Shown here one piece after another: positions 55,895-64,000 of a DNA stretch of 64,000 bases; the stretch's first letter is position 1; each line of letters starts with the position of its first letter. The DNA lies in NCBI GenBank assembly GCA_018907035.1, contig JACCIC010000122.1:884501-948500 (forward strand), read 5' to 3'. This stretch comes from Sycobia sp. Sy_11. Its lineage: Eukaryota > Arthropoda > Insecta > Hymenoptera > Epichrysomallidae. The notes below the pieces were generated by a model. That model was given only the letters and a program-made list of their open reading frames with translations. It was not told where the DNA came from and searched no databases. A program made the translations under genes and the position numbers.

Positions 55895-58085
55895 CAAATG
55901 ATGACACCTATATCCCACATAGATTCGTTTTATTCTACAAGAAAAAAAATGTACAAGCATTATCCATCATCCTCACGGAAATCTTCCTTTCTACTCGGCT
56001 ACACGGAAATAAATTCGGAATATTCCACAAAATGTTACATTACGATGCGCCGCTTCGGTTATGCATTAAAGATGGCTGCGTCCGCCATCTTCCGCGCCTT
56101 CTCACACAACGGCGCTCGCTTGAATCCTTCGCGCTTCCCCATTGTTGCCGCCGCTACCGACTTTTCCCCGTGTCTCGCTTCCCCCGCTCGCGCGAATTAC
56201 ATAGAGGTATTTTATAAATAAGGACGCACAGGCCCATTCACCCGCTAACGCTAAATATGAAGGCGTTCCCTCGTGCGCTCGTTGCTGGTGCCTCTCGTCC
56301 TCTTCCGCGGTGACTGAGAGAAAGAGAGAAAGAACACAAGATAAATTATTTTCGGTAATGTTGTTTTGGGTCTACTGACGTTGCCCACACTCCTGCACAC
56401 ATCGAAATTCTCGATTGTACGCGAAATTCTCGTAAAACTTCTGCGACTTCCTTCCGCACTCTTACAATCGACAAAGAAAAAGATTTTAATGTGCGCAAGT
56501 GGTCGAGACACGTGGTCGATCCGATATCTTCAAATCTTCTGAAGTCTTCTTCGTCTTCTTCTGAAGTCTTCTCCTTCCGACCAGCCAATCCAGCTCTTTT
56601 TTTCTGTGTGCGCCAACCATCGTTCGTCTTCTCCGATGTGCGCCAATCCTGTGCTCTTTCGTATTCTGAAGACTGTTGTGACCGACATTGACCGTCGGCA
56701 ACAGATCGTTTCGTTACTTGTATTGCACGCCAAGTTCGAATTTATCCGGGGAGTATATCTATATACATTTCAGTCGGGTAGTTCGGCGCGACGCCACTGC
56801 GAGCAACGGCGCTGTCGACCGCTTCTTCTCCGCGGCGGCTTCCGTCTTCTTGCTGGCGGCTACTTCCAGTGCAGCCGTCTGCTGTGCGGACGGCGCAGGC
56901 CATGTATCCCCGGCTCTTACTAGCTCTTCTTGTGTTTTCAGCGTGCCCGAGCGCCCTTCCTTCATTGATGAGCTGCTGATGTTGAGCTTAGTACGCGTCT
57001 CTTTTGGTGGGGCATTTTTCGTCATCTTGCTGCTTCCTTGTGTTCGCTAAAGCGGCGGCCAGTGAGGACGACAGGTGTGCCGTATATAACATGATGCGGT
57101 CATGTGTTTCCAATCTTCCATTTCCAGCTTGCAGAGTCCGAATCACTTACGGATTTCCGCCACGTATGCAATGTTCTTTAGCTTTCTCCAGGTACCGTCC
57201 TTACTCGCTCTTTCTATCTTCCCTGCATGTAGTTATGTATTTTGGTATCATCATAACCTCTAGTTTCCTCCCTCCATTTCTATCTTCTTAGCATTCATTT
57301 CACTTTCATATCTACACTTCTCTATCTTTCTCTCTCCATTTCTCTTTATGTGCACATTCTGCTTGCATCTCTATATCTCTCTATCTTTGTTTCTATCTCT
57401 CTCTTTATTGACATATATACTATTGTTTTCCCTGCATGTCTATATATCTCCCTATCTTTCTCTTTATATTTTATGTATGCAGTCTTATTTTCCTGCATGT
57501 ATATATATACCTCTTTATCGCTCTCTCTTTATTTTCATATATGCAGCCGTATGTTCCTGCATGTATATATATACCTCTTTATCGCTCTCTCTTTATTTTC
57601 ATATATGCAGCCGTATGTTCCTGAATGTGCATATATCTCTCTATATTCCTCTGCACGCAGATGTTTACTTCTATTTTCATTTACTCCTCGGCATGTGTAT
57701 AAATTTCTCTCTCTACTTCTCCCCTTTTTCTTCTTCTTTTATTGCTCTGCATATGTATTACCTTTTTCTCCCTACTTCTGTCTTCCTACCTTTCTTTATT
57801 ATGTGCACCTTCCTAGGTGTATGCAGTCTACAGCTGTGTGCGTACATACAGCTGGCTTCTTCTTCAGCTTCTTTTCTCACTTCACTGTGGTTATTATTCC
57901 TTCTTCTTCTTCCCTATCGTACCTCATTTACTGATAAAGAAGGGCAGATTCTGCTCGGTGCAGTAGTTAGCTCGACCACTCTCGCTCATTTAGCTATGGA
58001 CCTTATACTTATGATTAATTTTGTATTCCAGGTGGTGATCTACTGCAATTCGCATTGCAATATATTCTGTCTTGTCATAGGCTAC
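55895..58085. other. GC-rich, CpG-containing block of unknown origin inside the PLE unit
   Basis: This block differs strongly in composition from everything else in the window. From 56040 to 56290 it is CpG-rich with an inverted pair of AAGATGGC/GCCATCTT words (56069-56092) and a TTTTATAAATAAGG TATA-like box (56211-56224). From 56500 to 57050 it is moderately GC-rich; from 57290 to 57900 it is pyrimidine-rich with a 64-bp tandem repeat. Long open frames on both strands (for example 57348-58118 plus) are low-complexity serine/tyrosine/leucine strings and match no family I know. It may be a captured host promoter/transcript or an unknown part of the element. Confidence 0.5.
57431..57684 (+). 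repeat. 64-bp tandem repeat
   Basis: Units beginning CCTGCATGTATATATATACC start at 57492 and 57556, with a diverging unit at 57620 and a more degenerate one at 57431. The body reads TTTATCGCTCTCTCTTTATT and ATATGCAGCCGTATGTT. Confidence 0.88.
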
Positions 58086-58208
58086 TGTTACTTAAAACGC
58101 GAACTATCTTCAACATAAGATTTATTTTTTCCAACACATATATAGGTAATATTTGTTAAATTTTTAAACTAGTTTTTATTATTATTATTATAAGTATTAT
58201 TTGTTTGA
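58086..58208 (-). pseudogene. Second short Penelope-like reverse transcriptase fragment
   Basis: The minus strand reads LTNITYICVGKNKSYVEDS, paralogous to SIILIKIVGKPNSYVKDS at 55800-55870 but clearly diverged. It lies between the GC-rich block and the inverted right end. Confidence 0.5.
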
Positions 58209-58736
58209 GAATAAAAATAAATATAAAAGAGAAACTCTTGAAAATATTCATATTTTGAAAAATCCCAGTCGAGTCAATTGGACAACACTTAGCATTCCTT
58301 ATTAATATAGAATTTGTATCTCGCATTTAAGTTAAAAAAAAGAGGGTCCTATAAATGTTATACTAATAAATTTAGAGTGGGGATGGGGTATATAATGTAG
58401 CATGCTGGGTTTTTCAATTTAGTTTAATTCCTGAGGATGAACCGTAGCGGTTCGAAACGTCGGACAAGAAGGTATTTCTAAATTTAAGGTGGTGTATTTT
58501 TTTTTATTTTTATTTTTATTTTATTATTAATTTTATTTTATTTTTATTTTTAATTTTCTGATACAATTTATTGTAGTACTAAGTTTTATTTCAGATTCTA
58601 CGAGGGTGATCATAAACAAGGACAGTCTAACTGTCATTATTTTAACTAATATATGATATTATAAAGGCTGTAAGACCGATAAAAATATTTAGTAATTTAA
58701 TTCGGAACAATCGGCATAAGTACAATTTTTAATTTT
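58209..58736 (+). repeat. Inverted copy of the PLE 3' end
   Basis: In plus orientation it carries the last endonuclease codons (KRETLENIHILKNP), the post-ORF region with AGAGTGGGGATGGGGTATAT, the hammerhead-like core at 58431-58461, an AT-rich tract and the terminal CTGTAAGACCGATAAAAATA. It mirrors 52906-53400. Confidence 0.85.
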
Positions 58737-58751
58737 AATATAATTATTATT

Positions 58752-59631
58752 ATATAAAATTACAAATGATAAAATAATAACTATAGTACGTGAATAATGT
58801 ACATTTATATACTACCTATTACAACGGATAACTGGATATATCCCCTCTACAATGTAAAGATGATGGTAGAATAATTTATTTACCGTCACCAAAATATCTT
58901 CGACCTTGGCCGGATATAAATAATACAATTTTAGTTATTTTATTATCATATTGTTAAATAATGTTCATTCTGACACTGAATAATGTGAATGAAGGAAATA
59001 ACAGGATCTTTCTTCTAGTGATAAAAATCCTGACCCTGAATTAGTTCAGAGGCTTAGATTAATTTTAAATAAAAATTAGTTCTTTTTTATCTAAACCAGA
59101 ATATCGGCCGATTGAGATAAGCACCGTTGTAGTAATTTACATGTGCTTTGTTTACAAACACATCGTAGACCTCCGTCGCTGATTAGCACGGATATATGGA
59201 AGTATAAATAGAGTGACGTTAAATAACATAAAAAAAAAAAATTTTGTTTTATAATGAAAAGATATACAATATGATATATATTCTTGCGGTTCCGTTAATA
59301 ATGTATCAATGATCTGAATTTCAATTTCGTTAGTGTACTTTTAAAAATTGAGTTTAAAAAAATGTTTTATATAAATTTTTTACAAAAGGCATAATAAGAT
59401 TTACCGGTTTGAAAGTTCTCAAAATACTAAGAAGACATCGACGTTGTTTCCTATTTTATTTTTGCTAAAAGTTCATTTTTTGGACATTGTTATTGTTTAT
59501 AGCCTGTTAGATATAGAAAATCCGAGGATGTGCATCATAATTTGTACAACTAGTAAATGGCTACAAAATCAGGTTAGGTTTCCGTCTTTAACTGTTTATT
59601 ACAAGATTTATATATACATATAATTACTTAC
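58752..59631. other. AT-rich intronic stretch
   Basis: No gene or element recognised. A TATAAATAG-like word near 59203-59211 is noted but has no supporting context. The last bases are the donor side of the 59632-60005 dynein exon. Confidence 0.5.
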
Positions 59632-60005
59632 CTTTTCTAGTGTTCTTTCATAAGTTCTAATACTTTCAATTAGGCTGATTGCAAAAGGGTAAAGGAGATT
59701 AGCCTGATGTGCTTTATTTACAATAGCTATCGGAACTCGAAAACCCAGATTCTTTAAATTTCTTACTTCTTTTGAAAGAGTTATGATTTCAGGTAAAAAA
59801 TTTACTTTCAATTTCAAATTATTACCACGGCCAGTACGAGATCTCGTATTCTCTATAGTAAAAATTCGACCAGTAACACCAATATTACGTTGTTGTACTT
59901 TCCGTGCCCAATCATCAAAAATTTCCTGTGTAGAAAGTTTAGTTCGAAAACTATCACCATCGGCTTTTAACTTTTGACCTTCTATATGATTTTCCCATCC
60001 TTTAC
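59632..60005 (-). CDS. Dhc64C: Cytoplasmic dynein 1 heavy chain, most 5' exon in the window (tail)
   Basis: The exon is 374 bp: two bases completing a glycine codon, then 124 codons from [19 protein letters not shown] to [12 protein letters not shown]. The acceptor AG is at 60007-60006 and a GTAAGT donor starts at 59631. Conserved dynein 1 tail wording includes [50 protein letters not shown] and [20 protein letters not shown]. The open frame upstream of 60005 runs into intron sequence and should not be annotated as protein. No further dynein exon was found from 60006 to 64000, so the gene's 5' end, promoter and start codon lie to the right of the window. Confidence 0.95.
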
Positions 60006-62080
60006 CTGCAAAATCATATATGAATTGAATGAGCAATGATCTTGCATACCAACTGATATTTATAATTAATACAGTATATTTCCTACAAAAGAGTGAATCA
60101 AAATCAATAGACAAGATGGAATTAATTTTATTTTGTGATACAAATGAATAAAAATGAATAAGGAAAAAATTCAGTATAATATAGCACAAAAATTTGAGGT
60201 AGAAATAAAATTGTATTCTGAGAAAAAATCGTATTTTAGTGCAATTCGAAAAAATTCTGTAGCGATTCAAATGGGAGGAGTGAAGAAATAGTAGCCTTTA
60301 TTCAGTGCATTTAAAGTCAGTCTAAAAGGTCAGTTAGAGAGATATCGCTTGAGCACGAGAAGAGCATTTTTTCGGCGAGACTTATCAGTGAGTTTCACTC
60401 TACAGTTGCATAGACAGACTTGCTGAAAGCCACGCAATTTCGATATAGTCCCCTCGTGAGTATTAGCGAGAACTATTTCTCCCGATACTCTGGAGTATTT
60501 TTGTAGAGCGGAAACATCAGTAGCTAGAAAACTTCAGCAATGAATGAACTACATGTGGCAAGACTCAAGAAGGATTGTGCTCCAGCAGTTTGACTATAAC
60601 CGTCCTGAACTAGTGCACATCCGTGATCATCATCGCCCTTCGTACACGTGCTTGAAGAATTCTAGAGACATTCAAGACGCGGTCATTACCAATCCCCGAA
60701 AGCGTGTTAAAGGTGTATCACAGTATAACGAAATAAACCATGGTACTTGATAATTCGATATATTGTTAATAAAATGGAAAAAGTAATTTGTACGAAACTT
60801 TAGGAAGTTTTATGCAATAGTTGAAGAATTCTAGACATTTGAATTTAACACAGACTCGTTTAGGAACGTGAGCTAGAGTGTGTATAGTAATAAACAAATG
60901 TCTGAAGAATATATACTATAATATTGATAATTTTTAATAATATATTTTTTAATATTCAACATTCGTGGGATATTATTTAAAATATCGAATATAAAATTAA
61001 CAAAAATATATATTATGTGTAACATTAACCTGCGACCTGATGTAATGAGCTGAATACTATGAATAAGGTTACTACTTGTCAAATTATACAATGATTTAAG
61101 TTAAATTTATTAATAAAAATTTTCTTGAAAAGTTTTTGACTAATGAGAAAGTTGACACTTTGTGTAACTTCGAATTTTTAAATTTAGTAAAATTTAGTAA
61201 AATAAAAATTTCAAAATCATATTGAATCATATTCAATGTATTGTGAGGAATCAGTATTCTTAACAGTCAATACTACAGTTATTTATGGATAATTATTTAT
61301 TGTTCATATTTGTATTATACATTATTTTCTACAATAATATTTAATTATAATTTTAGATTCTGAGATAGACACTGTTAATTGCGCGTACCCGCGACTATCA
61401 CAAGGATCGTGGGTATGACTTTTTTCAGTTTTCGCGTATGCCAGGCTATTGCAAACCCTGGAGAAATATCGGTGAGAAAGAGTAATGGTCCGGTAAGATG
61501 TAAATATCGTAGACCAGTCGTTAATAAAAATTAAATGACAAAGAGAATAATTAAAACCACATAAATGTAAAAATATTAAAATTAGCATAAGACAATAACA
61601 AAATAACAGGCGATTGATAAGCTCCGCAGGCCGGGACTGTCATGCTAGTAGTACGTGTATGGACGGACAGGGGAGAGAGAGAATGAGGGAGCATATAGAA
61701 AGATAGAGAAGGACAAAGAAAGAGCGAACTAAGACTTACAGAAGATTATAGTGAAGCTCCACGAGTGGCGCTTGTGTCGACGCGGACTTACGTCAGTCAG
61801 GTCTAGCTAAAGCTTAAGAGTTCAGGCGAATTAGGGCTTTGATTCAACATTTTTTCCAGCTCCTATTTTTTGCACTAAACAATAGCTGAGGATGTGTCGA
61901 ATAAGACCCTAAATTTTTGATATCAAAACCCATCGGCAACGTATTTATTTATTGCAAAATAGCCAAAAAATGCTCTTTTTTTACTTTTTCTTCAATTACG
62001 CTTATTCGCAATTATGGCGCGACTGGCATATAATAGTACACGCTGTACGCCATCCACTGATCAGATTAATAAATATAATA
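60006..62080. other. Intron 5' of the dynein exon, mostly unrecognised
   Basis: No further dynein exon found. About 60290-60760 is less AT-rich, contains a 68-codon open frame (60544-60750) and resembles an LTR or other retroelement piece, without recognised motifs. 61400-61560 and 61640-61850 are again less AT-rich, with GA-rich words, and unidentified. Confidence 0.45.
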
Positions 62081-63315
62081 TCAGGTATGTGAATAAGTCT
62101 TTCCCGTTTTTTTTCAAATTTTGAGCCTTTATTGTGAAAAAATGGTTACAAATGAATTATTGAAAGTATTGGCCATCGCTAGCTACAACTTTTTCCCATC
62201 TTTCTAGCAACATACGAATCCCGTTGCGAAAAAATTCGACCGGTTTGGCCTCTATCCAGTCATCTACCCATTTTTTGGCTTCCTCGTAGGAATGGAAGTG
62301 CTGGTCATCCAGGCCATGCGTCATCGATCTGAAGAGATGGTAATCAGACGGAGCAACGTCTGGACTATACGGAGGGTGGGGTAGGACTTCCCATTTGAGC
62401 GTTTCTAAGTATGTTTTCACCGGCGGTGCAACATGTGGGCGAGCATTGTCATGTTGCAAAATAACTTTGTCGTGCCTGTCGGAGTATTGTGGCCGTTTTT
62501 CTCGCAGTGCGCGGCTCAAACGCATCAATTGTCGTCGATAGACCTCGCCTGTGATCCTTTCATTCGGTTTCAGAAGCTCATAGTAAACCACACCTAGCTG
62601 GTCCCACCATATACAGAGCATGAGCTTGGCGCCATGAATATTTGGCTTGGCCGTCGATGATGATGCATGGCCGGGTAATCCCCATGATTTTTTTCGGATT
62701 ATCGTAACGTATCCACTTTTCATCGCCAGTCACGATACGATCCAGAAAACCCTTTCTTTTATGTCGCTGAAGCAGCTGTTCGCAAGTGAAAAAACGCCGT
62801 TCGACGTCTCTCAGCTTCAGTTCGTACGGCACCCAATTTCCTTGCATTTGGATCATTCCCATGGCTTTCAAACGCTTGGAAATGGTTGTTCGGTCAACTC
62901 CCAATGCTTCATCAATTCTCGATCTTCAAAGATTTGCGGCCGCCCGGAACGCTCCTTGTCTTCCACGTCGAAATCACCGCTTTTGAAGCGTCGAAACCAT
63001 CCGCGAACACTTGAATCATCGACACAACCTTCTCCATAAGCCTCCTGAAGCAATCGATGCGTCTCGGCAGCAGATTTCTTCAAATTGAACCAATAAAGTG
63101 AAACTTCCCGCAAATGACGTCGACTCGGCTCAAATTTCGACATTTTCACGATATCAAAAATTTATGATGCGAAAAAATTTTAACTAATGTGTCAGTATGG
63201 AATTGTTCACATATGTATAAGCTTTGATTATGACATATGTAACCATTGAATACTCGCACATTATTGGTGGCGCCATCTCTTACAAAAAACGGGAAAGACT
63301 TATTCACACTCCTAA
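62081..63315 (-). mobile_element. Sister copy of the 16890 mariner, opposite orientation (1,235 bp)
   Basis: The ends are the same as in the 16890-18168 copy and are flanked by TA (62079-62080, 63316-63317). The transposase starts at the ATG at 63143 and ends YFQ at TAA 62157-62159. Relative to the sister copy it has a 46-bp net deletion after EDREL and a 5-bp deletion in the DNPKRRKSW region, so the frame is broken twice, but its C-terminal 40 residues (HFHSYEEAKKWVDDWIEAKP to DGQYFQ) are intact. Catalytic motifs VTGDEKW, HDNARPH and APSDYHLF are present. Confidence 0.95.
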
Positions 63316-63689
63316 TAGAAGATTTAGTGATATTCATTATATTTTGTTGGATAACATGACAATTCATTATACGAGTATTATGTTAGTAGCATAAAAAATT
63401 TTCTTAAAATTTTAATATGCTTCAATTTGGCACAAGTAGGAAGAAAGTCACAAAGTCAATTCACTCACACCCGTTGGGCCAGCTGCCCCCTCTCTCGATC
63501 TATTTCACGTGCGTCTTGATTTGTCCTTACATCCATTGTTTTTGTTTACATCCGACGCTGTCACAAACTTATATAAACAAAAATACAATTAATACATCAA
63601 TCTATATACATAGCTACCTTGAGGAGAACGTCTTGGAAAGTAGAAACTTTTGAATATATAGTGTGTGTATGTGTGTGTGTTATTGAGTA

Positions 63690-63752
63690 TACATGTAAGT
63701 TACCAGCGCTTGTCAAAAGCGGACATCACTATTCCATCCCAGGCAGAAATGT
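63690..63752 (+). mobile_element. mariner 5'-end fragment
   Basis: TGTAAGTTACCAGCGCTTGT, AAAAGCGGACATCACT and CCATCCCAGGCAGAAATGTC resemble the leaders at 45060-45110 and 48835-48900. It then joins a different mariner at about 63753. Confidence 0.5.
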
Positions 63753-64000
63753 CCTTCAAAAATGGGCCGAGTTCGTTCGGTTTCAGCAGCTCATCGCAGG
63801 CGTTGTTTCGGTCCAGAAGGTTTTTTTGCGTCGAATCATGCAGCATTCAAACATCAAGCTTTTTTTGTATCCAGCCTTCTGCAGATGGTTTAAAATGGTT
63901 TGGTGACTAATTCTCATCTCCTGGGCGATGTCACGAGATGCTACATGCCGGTCTAACTCGATAAATTCTATGATTGATCGGTATTCGTCGTCACAGGTCT
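63753..64000 (-). pseudogene. mariner transposase fragment cut by the window edge
   Basis: The minus strand matches the 12440-12690 region of the mariner at 11845-13150: SRDIAQEMRISHQTILNHL-like helix-turn-helix wording, KKLDV near the second helix, and a segment ending at FLKD around 63755. It continues beyond 64000. Confidence 0.8.

Larger units (their letters stand above)
52906..58736 (-). mobile_element. Composite Penelope-like element with inverted ends and flanking 15-bp repeat
   Basis: Left and right ends are inverted copies: left (52906-53400, minus orientation) and right (58209-58736, plus orientation) share the terminal GTCTTACAG words, AAGGACA...CTGTCATTAT, CCTGAGGATGAACCGTAGCG, TTCGAAACGTCGGACAAGAA and the last codons of the endonuclease ORF. 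AATATAATTATTATT occurs at 52891-52905 and 58737-58751, a probable target duplication for the whole 5.8-kb unit. On the minus strand the unit holds a reverse transcriptase (55890-54937) and a GIY-YIG domain (53725-53300), separated by a later solo LTR, and a 2.2-kb GC-rich block of unknown origin. Confidence 0.8.

Noticed and set aside
57348..58118. 256-codon plus-strand open frame rich in S, L, Y and I
   Set aside because: It is produced by pyrimidine-rich low-complexity and tandem repeat sequence; a second overlapping frame of 194 codons is equally open, and no domain or codon constraint is visible.
60006..60270. Upstream extension of the most 5' dynein exon as coding sequence
   Set aside because: Family similarity stops exactly at the AG acceptor at 60006-60007; upstream residues are AT-rich intron translation.
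62647..63039. 130-codon plus-strand frame
   Set aside because: Antisense shadow of the mariner transposase; the same shadow occurs opposite the 16890 copy at 17191-17511.
1..64000. tRNA, rRNA or snRNA genes
   Set aside because: No cloverleaf, box A/box B pair or rRNA-like segment was recognised by eye; a covariance search would be needed to exclude degenerate copies.

Overview
The window is eukaryotic and almost certainly insect DNA: AT-rich, crowded with microsatellites and mobile elements, with one conserved protein-coding gene cut into widely spaced exons. The density of mariner elements, Penelope-like elements and GA/CT microsatellites fits a hymenopteran, most likely an ant, but that assignment is inference; the conserved protein alone does not settle it.

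The only host gene I can support is the heavy chain of cytoplasmic dynein 1 (Dhc64C/DYNC1H1 type), on the minus strand and open at both window edges. Five exons join in frame and in family order: 60005-59632, 48004-47933, 47842-47309, 31880-29064 and 3247-2853. They give about 1,396 contiguous codons, from the distal tail through the linker into the AAA1 ATPase module, with the Walker A loop at 29165-29142 and the Walker B region near 3170-3202. All inferred junctions use GT-AG. The introns are about 11.6 kb, 90 bp, 15.4 kb and 25.8 kb, plus two incomplete flanking introns. The gene looks intact; nearly everything between its exons is transposon wreckage.

Layout from left to right. 1-2850: mariner remnants and a 5'-truncated Penelope-like element (PLE). 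4.7-9.5 kb: three mariners and a gypsy RT fragment. 11-13 kb: PLE-derived hairpin, Helitron-like end, mariner. 15.4-16.7 kb: BEL/Pao gag and LTR debris. 16.9-18.2 kb: best-preserved mariner. 18.3-19.3 kb: degenerate GA-rich minisatellite. 19.8-20.0 kb: PLE-type palindrome. 20.1-26.4 kb: decayed gypsy element interrupted by a Mutator-like transposase fragment. 28.0-29.0 kb: Tc1 relic next to a dynein splice donor. 32.3-36.7 kb: mariner split by an RNase H-bearing non-LTR element with an 11-bp target duplication. 37.2-44.9 kb: LTR-like promoter followed by a full-length decayed copia with both LTRs. 45.0-47.1 kb: mariner split by a solo LTR. 48.8-52.9 kb: mariner and copia fragments. 52.9-58.7 kb: composite PLE with inverted ends, carrying a second solo LTR and an unexplained GC-rich block. 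62.1-63.3 kb: sister copy of the 16.9-kb mariner in opposite orientation. 63.7-64 kb: further mariner pieces.

The exons are the only sequence clearly under coding constraint. The elements record at least three nested layers of insertion. The most unusual items are the inverted-end PLE with its GC-rich cargo and 15-bp flanking repeat, the PLE-derived hairpin elements, a motif shared by mariner 5' leaders at a fixed distance from the element end, and a solo LTR with three hairpin repeats.
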